Assembly (NCBI RefSeq): GCF_041381155.1
Contig: NC_091144.1
Location: 2,356,001 to 2,420,000 of the forward strand
Direction of reading: 5' to 3'
DNA length: 64,000 nucleotides
DNA from: Argopecten irradians
Taxonomy: Eukaryota; Mollusca; Bivalvia; Pectinida; Pectinidae
In this document: in pieces, positions 1-14,600 of the stretch
How positions within the stretch are numbered: the first letter of the stretch is position 1
Layout: each line of letters begins with the position of its first letter
Made by a program: the position numbers and the translations under genes
The notes under the pieces: model-generated
Seen by the model: the letters and a program-made list of their open reading frames with translations, nothing else
What the model was told of the DNA's origin: nothing
The model's database searches: none

Positions 1-179
1 AGTGATCCCTGGTGAAGGGACTATAGTAAGGTTTCATTTAGCATCTGATAGTAGCATCATTATAAACAGGTTAAAGTTTTTGTGTGTGTACAAGATGTTT
101 CCTTTAGATGGTGAGGATATCACTCTCAAAGAAGCCAGGAATTATTTCTTTTTCACATCATTCGAAGGCATTTGCCTAT
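1..179 (+). CDS. Possible 3' part of a coding exon, left edge (uncertain)
   Basis: A frame open from base 2 runs to a good 5' splice site (CTAT|gtgagtat, GT at 180-181). The peptide reads like ordinary protein, for example the segment FPLDGEDITLKEARNYF, and the region is less AT-rich than what follows. I do not recognise the product and see no further exon of it in the window. It could be the last visible exon of an upstream gene or a chance open frame. Confidence 0.25.
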
Positions 180-1620
180 GTGAGTATAGATATTTAGATT
201 AAACTGTGTTTGATAAATATTTTCTTTTAAACAAACAGTACTTACTTTTATTTGCATTTATTTTGTTTTCAACAAAAACATAAGGAAAGTTTTCTACCTT
301 GAGAAAACAAAGTTTTAAGTTTTACAGATTGAAATGTCAAAAAAATGAAACCCGTCAACATTGTCTTCTAAGAAAAAAAGGAACTGGAATAGTATAGGTT
401 ACAAATTGTGCAAAATCTTTTCTCCATTAATCAATCCACCCATAAATGTGTCTATATTAATGTTACTTATAGTAATGTGAACAATTGTTGTCCCTACTGG
501 AATACAAATGCCACATTAGGCCAGGTGCCAATGGCTGGAGACAATGGGCCTAGCCTGCCTGACTTTCTCAGCCCCGGGGGTCGGGATCTGATATGATGGA
601 TTAGTGTCTCTATACAGGGGATTAGGAGGCCATATTTCATACTTATGATCAGGTTCATATTGAGAAATCAAGTTTGACTTATAGAAAAGTTTGTACATTT
701 TGGCATGTGTCATAATCTTTAGAATGTGGAATTTGGTGATCCCTAGTTTGATCAAGAAATACTGGATATCTTAATTTACAGTTTTAAAACTTGTTTAGAT
801 TAAAATATATACTAGAATCAAACTAAAGTAGGAACATTTGAAAGAGACATCTTACAAGCATGTAATCCAATAATATTAGATGTCGATATTGAGAAACTTC
901 TGATAGGCAATATAGACACCTAATCTGGGAAGCCTATATGAGTCTTCGCAAGTTCTGCGCTTGAACTAGGGTGTAAGTTTGACGCTTAATAACAGAGTAA
1001 AAAACTTACCAGAATGTCATAAAATATGCATAACGTGAACCCGAGGTTATTCATGAACACTCATCCAGCTATACAGTGTTTTTCCTGCCTATATATTTGG
1101 GGCCAAAATATACCCCATTCCCAATTGTATTTCTTGTTATTTTTTCCCAAATCTATGTCTAAATTTCCCAAATCCGTGAGTTGACTTCTATTTTGTGTGA
1201 CGAAACAAAAAAATTCCGGAAATCCCAAGTCTGAATGCTGTATTTTAGTATTCATTCTTACACTTGATTCTTACAAAAGGATAATTGTTTATTTCTCCCT
1301 TTTCAAAAATTTCCATAAACACTGCTAACATTTTTCATTTCATACTTTTATCGCAAAAAATACCCAATTTTCACCAGGTGGCAATTTCCCAAAATGCCCA
1401 GGAAAAACACTGCTATATTAACTGGTATGACAAAATATAAATCCACGGAATAATCACACAGTTTATAGGTGACCCATAGCAATTATGTCCAGCGATGTAT
1501 AATCCAGATTAAATTCTATTCAAATTTTTGTCACTTTTGGTTTACCAAGTTATAGCACAGTGTATCAAGTGGAAAGATAATATTAACAGTGGAAACCAAG
1601 GTTGTTTATATGCACGAAAA

Positions 1621-1715
1621 CAAGTATTTTTCAAAAAATGTCTAAATTCAGTATAAAAGTGCAATAAAACAAGTATTTTTCAAAAAATGTCTAAATTCAG
1701 TATAAAAGTGCAATA
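1621..1715. repeat. 49-bp direct tandem duplication
   Basis: Two almost identical adjacent copies of a unit beginning CAAGTATTTTTCAAAAAATG. No coding content. Confidence 0.85.
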
Positions 1716-4700
1716 GTGACGTTTTTCTATTTTGGATTAACATGATATGATTTGGGATAATTCTTTCAGGATGTGAAAGGTTAGTGTAAACACAACTTGA
1801 AATTTTGAATTTTTATCGAGCCCATTTATGAGTCGTGTGAATCCTGCCTTGATTGTTAGAGGTAAGACACAACGTAATGATCAAAAGTATCTCATCATGC
1901 TTTACCTCTAATATTGTTGGAGTAAGAAGCATTATGCTTATGACAGGCAATGGTGCAAAATATTTCTTTTCCCTGCTCTAGCAGCTTTCTTTTGACAAAT
2001 ATGGTATTGCTAGAATAATTTTTGAATAAAAGTCAATGTATACCAATATTGCCATCTTCAATTAAGGTTTAAATGACCATCATGTTTGTACAAAAAGAAC
2101 ATGCCTTAATTGGATATATACTTGAATGACCATTTTAATCATGACAGTATGTACAGTTACTGTATTCGACCCAATAAGCCCCGTCATCCCTTTCACCAAT
2201 TCCCCTATGCCGAGACCTTGATTTTACTAGCCTTAACTTAGAAGCAGGTTGAAAGTGTAAAACTCTGATGGTTTCTCTTTTTGATATTGTAAATGTTATA
2301 CAGGAGCACAGAAGATAATGCCATACTTTGTAGCTCCTTGATGATATTGTAAATACAAAATGATGAATCGCTTACGCTGTGCAACAACTTTGTGAAACTA
2401 GCTATAGCAAAATTGACTAGCCCAAATTTGGTCCTATTAACTGTCCTTTCATTTAGGTTTTATTCTCAATTTTCAAGCTCTCATATTGGGTCAAATAAGA
2501 TAATTATTCAGATGACGTTATAATATTTATACAGCGGAGGCTATCTTTACATAACACTGCCTGTTAATTAATCAAAAAAATATTGAAATCATTATCCTGT
2601 ATTTAAACAAACCACAATTGAACCACAATCGGTAGCTTCAAAACTTAAATTGGGTCAATTTTAACTCAAAACACCTGTTTTGTTCTGACATCAATTCAAA
2701 AGTATAAGTTTTAAAATTGCATCTTTGGAAATTTCAAATTATATATTAATTATATTTCTATCCATATAGATTTAACAGGTCATAAATCAGTCATCACAAT
2801 ATTGAAGCAAGTTTTTATTTTTGTTTTGAACATAAGTCAATTCTGTATGTTTTGATGGGGAAGTGTTACTGGATTGTTACAAGGTGTGACTTTATAATAC
2901 CCTAGATCTTAATCAGACCACCTATCCCAGGTCCTATTGTACTGACCAGTGTCCAGTCATTGTCCCTTATCACCAGCACTCCCAGGAGCTATAGAAATAC
3001 ATGTTACCTGTCATTGCTAACACTATTGCAATTGTTTTAGCTCCTTGATTTTTATCTTTACACCTGAGCTGACCAGGTATTATGACTTCCAGGCTTAAAC
3101 CATACCTGGATTCTGGCTTTTCTGTCACTAGTGTCATGGTTTGTACCTGTGATTGGTATGGCATGCCTACTAGGATGTCCTCATTCTCCCTAACTTATCT
3201 CGTGTCTTTAATTGTAAGTTCTGTGATTGATGGAGAATTCTATGATAATCAAGCCATCTCTAATCTCTTCCTCTTTCAGACCTGAGATGTCTGAATGTCT
3301 GACCCCAGCATGACATTTGAATCCCTAGATTAAAATGTCAGCGGGAATGTAGGATACCTTATCAGAAATTTGAATTGTCTGTGAGGAATATCTGTTTGGG
3401 GATGCTTAGCTCTGCTGATTGTGTCAAGGACCTGCTGGATTATACAGGTTGATAGGGGTGTACAAGGATTACAACATGGAGTACTCTTACTTTTGGGGAT
3501 CAAAATTTGTTTGTTCAAATGCAAAGTAGTATTAATATAAGTCATAGTATGTTGATAATTTTAATGAAAATCCACAAAAAAATTTGTATGATCAGTCAAT
3601 GATAAAATAAATTTTGAATTTTATATTCAGGTCATAAAATAAATAAATATAAGTATCAATTAAAAAACAACAGGATAAAAGAATCAAGGGATAGGTTTGA
3701 TAATGTTTTTACAATTATAAAGTAATGTTTCAAATGATTTATTCTATAAGGAATAATGATAAACTAATAATTGATACTGATCTGTTAATTAAATTGAAAT
3801 GGTTCCCTGATGAATCAATGATAAATATCTCTAGGTCAAACGTCATAGAAAAATCTATTTGTTTTAATTGATAGTGCATTAAGCAGTAGCTCATTAGCTC
3901 AAATTAAGGCTCAATATTTCCTTGTGGCTTTGGTAATGTCATCACTCATTATCACAGAGACCAGGAACTCTACTTAGGTACACTTATCAAACTCATATGG
4001 TTAGTCCTCTTATAGGAACTCATTAATAAATTGAGCAGGTTTATTTATTTTTAAACTGAGTAAGAATATTTTGGCCTAAATATGGATATTGTGAACTGGA
4101 GAACTGAAGTGGTGAAATTGAAGATTTTCTCCTGATTATATAGTTCCTTAGATATATCAGAAACAAGTACTTCACATTCTAGGAGCCAGTCTGCTAAATG
4201 GCCCTTGGGGATCCAGACCTCATTAATAACAGTTTTTCCCCCCCTCCCCCACCTCGCTGTGGAGCTGGGTGGTCAGTTTTATGGCCTAGTGCTATAACTA
4301 CTGACTTCCTCTGGTCCTAATGACAGGGTAATGACCAGTCTCTTGACCAGTGTCCAGTTTCTCTCCCCAGATTCTACCACTAATTGACAATCAGATAGTC
4401 TATGCAGGTCCTAGCTTGTGACCATGCATGTGCATTATCCCTGAAAAGTGAGAAAAGACAAAAAAATCACAATAGGTTGAAGGACAGTGTGATTTATTGG
4501 GCGGCTGTGTTTTTACTTGGCAACACTTTGGTGTATGTAGAGTAACCTTGGTGGCGGTCAGAGAATCAAACATGACATTTTGTTGTTTTAGGAGTTTAAG
4601 TTGAGTAGCACACAATGTCTACACACTACTGATATTCTGCACTTCAGTTGACTGATAGGTCCAAGCTTGTACCTGGTTGGCTTGGGGAATCAACAATTAC

Positions 4701-5167
4701 CAGGTAGAACAAATGAAAGTGTTTTTCTACACAACACCTGTGATGGTACCAATGAAAGTTAAAATAACACACAGAAGCAATGTTTGTTCAGGAATGTTGA
4801 TATTTAAATAAAGAACCATTATAAACAATATAAAGTAGGAAATATGTTGTTTCTAGGAAATCACTAAAATAACTTGAAACGGTAGCTATAGGTTTTGTTT
4901 GAAACATATGACAGCTACACAAAATCTTATGTCATATAATTATGCAATAATTAATTTTTCTTTGTTTTCATACCAAATCTGGCTTTCTGATTGGCCAATA
5001 TTTTTTTTGCATACCACTATGGGAAAAAAATCCGAAAACCCTGACGTTATCGTTATGTCACAATAGAGACATTGATGTTGCGTATTGATTCGGGAAAAAA
5101 AAAACCTTGAAAAACCACTATAATGTTACATTTAAACATACTTCATTTTATCAAATAGAGTATAAAA

Positions 5168-5297
5168 TTAATTATAAGTACTGATGTCACTATTTTTTTA
5201 TTTTATTGGGTAGTGGATTCTCACAAAAGTATGCAAACAATTTTTTTTCATACCATGATAAAATTAAAAAATAGTGACATCAATGCTTAATTACAAG
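5168..5297. repeat. Inverted repeat, about 30-bp arms
   Basis: The left arm carries TGATGTCACTATTTTTT and the right arm its complement AAAAAATAGTGACATCA, with about 65 bases between them. The pairing extends outward through TTAATTA. It may be a small MITE remnant; no target duplication was established. Confidence 0.6.
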
Positions 5298-7372
5298 AAC
5301 GCGAATGCTGGGTTCAGACAAATTTATACAGGGATATGATCCTAATTTTCCAATTCTGGGGTTTTAACATTAAACCTTTATTTAATTTTCACAGCTGATA
5401 TAAATCTACTGTGCATAGGAATAAACCTAAGGTATAACATATGATATAATATTATATAATATTATCATTAGCGATTTTCTTGTACTTTGAATTATCTTAT
5501 TTTCACACCCTTCAACATAAATGGTAATGAAGTATAGAACAAACTCAATGATGACGAGTTAAGAACTGTTCATATTTCTAGTAGGTGTGGATTCCTGGAG
5601 TGACTAACATTGTTATACCACCTTTTCCTGTCTCATTTAGGCACATAGAATTCTAAATGAAGTATTCACACATTCAATACAAATTAAGGTTCTGTCCCAG
5701 CAAGGGGCTGTAATTGTATTCATAATGAATCATTCAAAAATAAACTTTTAGCTGTTTTCCTACGCATTTTCCAATTCGTTAGTAACAATCTAAAAGAAAT
5801 GAATTTGTGCTGTTTATATCAATTAATTTATCAAAATAGTTTACAGAGTGCATGTTATATTGTGTCTGAAGTATAGGTGTTTAATTTGTGGTATTCTGCT
5901 ATAAATGACAATCTAGGTGTTTGTAACTAATTACTGCTCGTTAATATGGGAACTTTTACAGATTTACTGACGGATATGAGATTCAGATAATTCAAGGTTT
6001 CCCGTACAATTAATAACTTATCAAATGAATTAAAATGGTAGAGAGATTTAGTGCTGCAAAATTTCAGACCCATACATTTTTTATCTGATTGAGCTACTAG
6101 AAAATAAGCTCCACAAATAGTTATCATCCTCAACTTTAAAGATAAACCTGATTCATCAACATTTCAACTTTTTATAAACTTTACATACTCTGCTGTAAAA
6201 AAAAAAAAAAAGTAATAGGAAATTTTTTTCGGCTTCGTGAGCGAAGTCAAAATTGTGCTAAATGGAAGTTTTGCCCCTCTTTACTACAAAATTTGCTATT
6301 ACTTGTGGAGTCAATAGTACCACTAATTGAAAATACATTAGATTACCATGTCAAAAGTTTCTGTAACTGCACCCCACATATGCCAATTGCTTTAAATGAT
6401 TTAGAACAAAAATCCATTCCAGTTTTTTGTCCAATCTATAGAGTTGGCATCATACCAAGTGAATATAAAACTACCTCAATGTTCTCTTTAAGGTATTACT
6501 GACTTGAGATGATATATAAGTAGATAAAGACAACATTTTCAATGACAACAAACAACTCATAACTAACTCTAATAAATTTTATTTTCAAATGAAACAGCTT
6601 TATCTGTTTAGTTAATCTGATAATTCAGACTTAATGGTTGTCCGTCATGTAGGGAATCCTGTTTTTATTGACAAAAAACAATGTCAGCTACAACAAAACA
6701 CAGGTAGGAGATGAAAGTGGAGCCCTTCTATCTCACAACAGGAATTACAGGTATTAAGCAATAGTTATCATGGTTTTATGACTTCTTGGGGTGTAGGTGA
6801 CTTTGAAGTCCTAGCCTCACTCCTCAGGCATTGTGGGTCCTAGCTAGACCATCTTGAGATTTGTCTTGCTTCAGTGCTTCCTTGGAAAGATAATGTCTGT
6901 TTTTAGTAGCTGGGAGCCTTAGGGATATAGAAAAACAGTGGAACAGGTAGGGGGTAGTCGATCTGGTCACTAAACAAGCACTGGTCAAGACTTTAGCCAC
7001 AGGACATTTTCCTTAGTTAGGTAATGTTTTGTTTGTCCAGTTGCTATTGTTTGGGATTGCAGTTTTATAAAAACCTGTTAAGGTTGGGAAGTCTCACCAG
7101 TATGCTAAAAGTTTTCAGTTGATACAGTAGTAAGGAGTTAGTATTTGTACAGAGACATAGTACCAGACAGGTGTTCCTCAGACATTGGGTATACCAAGCT
7201 CTGCTAGCTTATATTTGGTCAGCTGAAAGCTCACACATGTGACATTTTGTTGAAACAGTGCAGTGTGTTCATAGTTCAACTCACAGTCTCAAGTGGTGCC
7301 ATTGGATTTATACCCCTGAATGGAAATGTTCTGAACATTTTGGATTTACATTTTGAAACACTTGGATGTACC

Positions 7373-7556
7373 ATGGAAACTTTAAATAGGAAGAAAGTAT
7401 TGATGGTTTTGCCACAGAGCAGATCCAAACCAGATTTACAGGACATGCCATCGTTTTCAAACATTTTTTCTCCCTACTCTGACATTGTGTCTCCGTGTGT
7501 TGGATTAGAATGTAGAACTCCAGTGTTCCCACAAACACCAAAAAGAAGTCTTTATC
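7373..7556 (+). CDS. ARHGAP19: ARHGAP19 exon 1
   Basis: 61 codons plus one base. Starts METLNRKKV in an ACCATGG context and ends KRSLY before donor gtgagt. Phase 1 joins exon 2 to give Pro-Tyr-Asp-Met. This N-terminal region is poorly conserved, so the call rests on the start context, donor and phase match. Confidence 0.75.
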
Positions 7557-10500
7557 GTGAGTCTTATCATTTTTTAATTTCGAAAAAGGATGTTATCTTA
7601 TATTTATAGGCAATGCAGTTGCAAATGAATTATAATTCTTTTTATAAATTAATATAAATTTAATTCGGAAAAATAAACTTGAAAGTGATGTTGAGTCAGC
7701 TTAGTTTTAATGAATAAGTATCGAACGAGATGCAAGGAATGATGAGACATAGATAAGAACGAAGCAACCTGTGTGGATTATATTGATATCTTAACTTTAA
7801 CGGACATCAATTATAACAATGTCATTATTACAATATTAGGAAGGAATTATAATTCTAAAATTATTCTATATATAATATACATGATAATGGAAATAGTGTA
7901 GCAAAGATTTTGTTATAAAGTAAGAATACAATGCATGCATTAATTATTTATGATACATTTTTTCATAATAATTTTGCCTTTATGAGAATTCACTTCATTC
8001 AATAAGCAATGTTTTCCTATTAAAATATAGTCAACTTTTTGTGTGTTTATAATTTGCTATAATTGAGGATAAAAGCAGTTTTTGTTTCAACTGGAGGTGT
8101 TAAGTATGGTGGTGCTGATGAGGACAAAGGGTGATACAGACATTTCTAGGATACAGTCAATATTCAAACAAATAACTATTAGTTATAGGTTCAAAAAGGA
8201 GGCACTCGATTATTTCATTTTAGATCAATAAATTAATCAAGTGAAATCATCTTGTTAAAAAAACTAAACATTTTCCACTCTTTATCCCAGATGACATGAT
8301 CAAAATTTCACTAAACTTTAAGTTCCTATTAATTAATGTCAGTAATTTCTCTGACAGTTGATATTAGTTGAACAGACATTTTGAGTGATGTCCCTCATCA
8401 GGCTTAACTATAGATAGCTAAAATTACATAATGTTCAGGTAAAAGTTTGAATTTGACATATTGTGCATTTCAGGACATTTTGAATGCTGGTGTAGCCAGG
8501 AGCCAGATTTGCTTGTTTGCCTTGACTGTAGGCTCTAGCTGGTCAGTCTCTGGTCATTTATCAGTTTGACATGGACATGTAAGATGATTACTGACCATGA
8601 CAGAGCCATTATCCATGGTCAGTGAATCACCCTGGTCTGATTACTGTAAGGAGGCCAGGGTCACTGACGAGGCAGACCCAAAGAGTGTGAAATTCTACAA
8701 AATCTTTATTTAATGGTCCCTGTGATTGTCTCCCTTATGGTGAATTAAAAATTAATTAGAATGTTGGTCTATTTTTAAAAAGTGTTTTTAAGTAGGGGTA
8801 CCAATGGGGAAGGTAATGGGGACCACTTTTAGTGCAAAAATAATTTTGGCCTTGAAGTTTAATTTATGCAAATCTCTTTGAAGAATAGAATGCAAGATAA
8901 GTTAAAGATAAATAAAATCTGTATCAATAAATGAAGTTATACAGCTCTTGCTTTTGTAAGATTGCTGTACAAATTATGATTATTGATCAACAAATCTATA
9001 ATTGTGGATTTAACTTAATTTCGGTGAATGAGATATGAAATGTCTTGACATTGTTACTGAGGGTGATCAGAAATGTAATATTGATGATCAGCTCTACCAT
9101 CTGCTGTACCCAAGGACTCCGATACAGCTGTCAGATACAGACTTATATGTCCTCCCCATTAAATATTTGGATCAATCCCCCATTCTCTGTATTAGATACA
9201 GTTGGATGGTACAATGGCTTTACAGGGATGACAGGTGCCCTCACTAAACGGGGCCTTTCATCATCAGCTGTACCAATTATATCTGTGATGATTTTCATTA
9301 CCCATTCACAAAAGATTTCCCACATCCGAATCAATAATTATAGATTTTTCACGACTGGCTCACACACAAAAGTTTTCGGGGGACATTCCTACGATGATGA
9401 TAGTTATTGTAAGTTAGTCGGTGAGGAAACATGGATTTAGCTTTTCTTTATTCTGGTTGTTTGAGGTCTCCTTCAACAGGTATGTTACAATGATAGATAC
9501 GCAATTATAATCATTTTTATGCATAATATTTCTCTGTGACATAATATCAATTTTGTATATTCTTTGATAAATGTCTTCTCAAAGTAAACTCTGCATTTCA
9601 TTAGTACCAGTGCATTGTTGCATTTTTAACTGTTCAGTAGTTTCAATATAAGTGATATTACATTAGAAAGCATACTGATGGTGTAGAAGAGTTCCCCCTT
9701 AAGTTATAATAGAACCCCTATCCTGAAGGAGTATAATATCTTTATTTACTTTACCTGAATAATCTTATTTTGTGTAATATATATAATAAAATATTTTGTA
9801 ATTAATTTGAATATCATTAACAAGATTATTTAATGAAAAAATTCTGTGCACCACAAAAATATCAGAGAAAAAAAAACCTTAATGTGATTGAACTTTTAAT
9901 TTAATGGGTTTACTTTGTAAAGTAAATTTAAATAGCCATAAATACAGATGATTTGAAATGAAGAAAAAGGAAACTGATAATGGTAAGAAAATCATCCATA
10001 TAATTGTCTATTATAACATTGAGAGTATAGTAGAAAGTGTCCCTATTATATATAGTGTCCCTGGAGACCAAAACTTTAATTAAACTGGGGTCCCTCCCCG
10101 GAGATTAGATGTCAATCAGAGTGATGTAACTGCCTTCAGTCACTGTGAAATGAACTGTTGTCTGAGACTACACCCCTCTAGATAAGTCCAGACCTCTGTA
10201 CAACATGCATGTATCCTTGGGCCCATTGACAGGGACATTATTGTTTGCTCTGTAATTTTCCACACTGACCTTCAAAGAGCCCTATCTAGTGCATACATCT
10301 CCTGGTCAAACCTGTGTAATTATGTTACAATAGAGAGATATGGACACTGTCCAGTCCCTTTGGCCAGTGTCTTTTGTCCAGCTGGTCACTTCGGAGCAGA
10401 TCTAGTGTTATAATGACCGTAGAACTGGTCCTTATCGACTGCTGGGTGTGATGGACAGGTTGTAAAAAAGAATCTAGATTGTCTTGTTCAACTTGATGGA

Positions 10501-11606
10501 ATTCTACTGGGAATGTTATCTTCAATCTAGAAAATTATGTCTTTTGTAACCAGGGAAAACTTATAAATAAATAGAACTTGGATTTGGGCACTTTAAAATG
10601 TCCACTTTATAATTGTATTTTAGATTTTATAAAAATCTAGTTCTGAAAAATCTTATCTTGTTCACATTTCAAGTAAAAAAATTCTGAAAATTGATTAAAC
10701 ATTTGAAAAGCCTCATTTAATACTTTTAAATGTGACAAATTATATAGAATTGGTTGCATTAGAATTGAATGTTGGCACAACTTCCAGGCTGGTTTGTATT
10801 TTATATAGTTACTGTACATATCCCTTCTACATATACATATAGAGCACAAGATAAATATAGTTATCTTTAGTGCCATCTTTATCAGGACTCACATTAACAC
10901 CAGGGTGTGTATCCTCCATATCTCATAACATGGCCTTGTAACCTTGAGGATCTAATGAGTAGACAGATATGGCTGTCTTCACACAGTACTGTGACCCACT
11001 GTTGATACTGTTAACACAGGAAGTGAAGCTGAGGACAGTTTTATCACCATCTGTACAAGTAATCCTGACAGTAATACAGCATCCAGTGTTACAACAAATA
11101 GAAACTGTTCAAAGTTGTCTTTCTATACACCATTTTATGTCTTTCTGAAGATCACTCAGAATCTCTTTCTAGTGGAATATGAGTCAATGGATTTTATATT
11201 TGCTGCCACTTGGGAAGGTCCTTGAATGTGAGAAAATTAAAAGAAGAAAAAATGAAAACAATATGAAAAATATTTTTTTTTTAAATTTCATTTTTCGTTA
11301 TTTTTTGTGTAATTACAGCCTATGACATGTCTACTCCTATCGTACGCCGTCGTCAGTCAGAGGCGGATAAGAATGTCAACCGCCTCCGTAACTGTATGCC
11401 GGAGAAGTTCTCTACCCTAGTGAAAATGCATTTGTCATTTCTCCTGGATCTGGATGGCTCAAAACTCGAAGACATGTTCCTAGAATCTACAGAAAAGCAG
11501 GAGGTCACAAAACGGAAACCATCCACACCATTCTCAAAGAAAAAAGGTACAATATATTTTACAGATAAAGGAAATATTTACTTGTATGATGAATTGCGAA
11601 AGAAAA

Positions 11607-11644
<38 letters not shown>

Positions 11645-14600
11645 CAGCTGTTGTAAAGTAAAAGTGTGTGTGTGGGAGGGGGGTGTTAAAGGGGAATGCA
11701 CAAAGCAAAAAAAGGGAGGAAAAAAAACAACACTAAAGATATATTTACTAAACGCTTTCATTTTTTGTTTACAGAAAAGCATCAACCTCCTCCAAATCTG
11801 TTTGGAGCAGCATTAACTCAGGACAATGTATCACAGATCTACCAGCTCATCGACTTCTTAGGCAGACCGGAAAGTATGTACACAGTGTATTGTTATTTAT
11901 AATACAGAAATTTTATAATATTTTATTTAGAATCTATTATGTAAATATAGATAAAAGTAAACTTTACAAGACCATAACATTGGAAAATCCTAGATTTAAC
12001 TCAGCTTTACTTATAATTCTAGATATTATGACAAATTCAACATAAATGAACCAAATAGAGATTTAATTATCGTCTTCTTGATTTTTAGATATCAGAACAG
12101 AAGGTCTATTTAGAAAGACGGGAAATTTTGCACGACAGAGACTGCTGAAGGAGTGGTTGATGAGCGGGACAGATCTTGGTTTAGATCACGGAACTTTCTC
12201 CCCACATGACTGTGCCACAGTTCTGAAGAACTTCCTTGGTGAGCTGCCTGAGCCTTTACTCACAGAAAAACATTACCAGGCTCATCTACAAGTTACAAGT
12301 AAGTGTAGACTGGAACCAAAGAAAAATAGCTGAAATCATTATTCAAATTCATTTATATACAAACAGATCCTACATATAATTTAACAAATAAGAAATAAAA
12401 TCCAGAAATAATAGAAATAAAAGAAGGATTCATTTGCATTTCCTTATCTCACAAATAATAAGTTGATTCACTGAAGAAGTAGATTTGAATACCTTTTTCA
12501 CAAATATTGTATGTAATTGAAATCTCTTCCTGGAACACAAATCTAATTGACCTTTTTCCTGCAGATATGGCCAAATCCCCAGTGCTAGAGAAAGAGAAAA
12601 TACGTGCCCGAAATAAACAGATGAAGACTCTCCAGTTGTTGTTCCTACTTTTACCACGTAACAATGTGCTGCTTCTCGAGTGTCTCATCGACCTGTTACA
12701 TCGTGTCACCAAGGTTTCCGAGAACATGATGACAGCCTCCTCTCTTGGTACCGTGTTTGCGCCCCATCTCCTCTGTCCACGAAAGGTATGTCAGTCTCTG
12801 CCTTTGTGAGCTAACTGAATTGATAATTAATGAAATGGAAAAAAATAAATATCTTACAGTGATATTATATTCAAAGGGTTTGTCAGCAATAAAAATGACA
12901 GTTGGTCTCTGTGATACATAATCAAATATGACTTTAGATCACCTCTGTTGTAAACATTCATTTTCTACAACATTATAAAACGTTGCCAAATATTACTTTC
13001 TAGAATGTGATTGTGAATTTTAATGTTTTCTTTGGTTAGATGTCAGCCGAGGAGTTACAGATGATTTCCCCCGTCATCACACAGGCAGCATCCTTCATGA
13101 TTGAGTGTGGAACACAGATATTCAGAGTACCAAGGGAACTGGCCGCTGACATCGCAAACTTCTGGCGTGAGATGGAGGATCCTAATAAACTGATATTTGA
13201 CCAGGCAGAGGAGCAGGAGAACACACACAGTAACCTTCCTAGTGCTAAAAAGAAGTACGGCAGCACACAGGCTATCAACACCGTCATCGCCTTCGCCGAC
13301 AGGAAGTCGTCCAGCGACTCCGACAGTAATCAGGACACACAGGTGGCGCTCGCTCAGCTCTACGCACACGTACAGAGCATGCCTGATTCTTCTAAAAAGA
13401 AGAAACTTTTAAAGCAGGTAAGACTAGTCACAGTAATTCAACCTTATATAAATAAAACTATGATGATTGCAATAACTCTGTCCTTAATGACCTTAGTTGT
13501 CGATGGGCCGTAAAACTCAAACAAACAAGCAATAACTCTCATAAATAACATATTATTCCTCAGTTAAGATTTGTAATTGGTTTTAAAGGTGTTGGTTGAG
13601 ATTTGGATATCTATAGAAATACTCAGAATGTTAAAATTCAGATATGATTAATTTCTACACCATATCTAACCAAACCTATTTATATTTTACAGTTTAATCG
13701 TGCCTCACAGATGCAGCCCACACATACACAGTCTGCCACCAAGTCAAAACACACCAGGAGTCGTACGTTTGGATCTCAGATCAAGAAACACTTCCCAAGT
13801 TTTAACAGACATAAACGACAAGGAACAAGTGAAACTTCAACCTTGACCTCTGAACTCCCCTGGTCCATGACCTCAACAATCAATATAGACACAATGGACG
13901 ATAGTGTGTTTGGTACACCTGGTGTAAAGACAAGGAAATCGGTAATTAGAGTTATCTACCTTTATGGATATCAGGTTATTTGGATCAGTTAATGTCATAG
14001 AAAATTATAAATATCTTTTGTTTTTAGAGGGATAAAAACTTTGATAAAGAAGTTAAATATTTTGATTTTTTTTACATTATTTCATTAAGAGAGAAAGCTT
14101 TGGTGTTGAAAATATAAACTAATTTCATACTCCTTTATTTACAGTTTAACAATGGAAGCCCAGCCATAGTAAAAAGTCCTGCTGTTCATATTGTTGACAT
14201 GAAGAAATCTCCAGAATTGTATCGTAAACCTAGAAAGAGGCTGAGTAGTGAAGGAAGTGACGGAAGTATTCCTGATAAACGCCCAACACCTGACCTGCTA
14301 CCGTCCACCGAGAACGAGATTGATTACATCATGAAGAAACACCCTGAGAGAAGGATGTGTCCTTGTACCACACCAGATCGTGTCGTCAATAAACCTATAG
14401 CTATGGTCTCCCCAATCACACACTCGCCAATATCACAGTCCGTCAAAAAAGTTCCTCTATCAATGCAGGTAATTGTACTTTCTGTTTAGCTGCAACAGGT
14501 ATCAATTTTTGTCCTTTCTTCGATGTTCAATGTCTGATCATGACTTACCACTTTTATTATGAAAATTATCTATGAAAAATACTATTTTCTAATTCATATA

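Larger units (their letters stand above)
180..7372. other. Non-genic stretch upstream of ARHGAP19
   Basis: AT-rich sequence with no exon I can support. It holds a 49-bp direct duplication at 1621-1715 and an inverted repeat at 5168-5297. The segment 7240-7372 is probably the 5' UTR or its last upstream exon, because TTGAAACAG just before 7259 could be a 3' splice site. No clear core promoter was identified. Confidence 0.5.

Noticed and set aside
9035-9440. Alternative first exon of ARHGAP19
   Set aside because: Frames 9035-9247 and 9045-9440 look mildly protein-like, and a GTAAGTT donor lies near 9407, but there is no matching start context, conservation or phase argument.
11612-11643. Poly-A run as a retroposon tail
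   Set aside because: A pure A run in an intron with no upstream element or target duplication that I can see.
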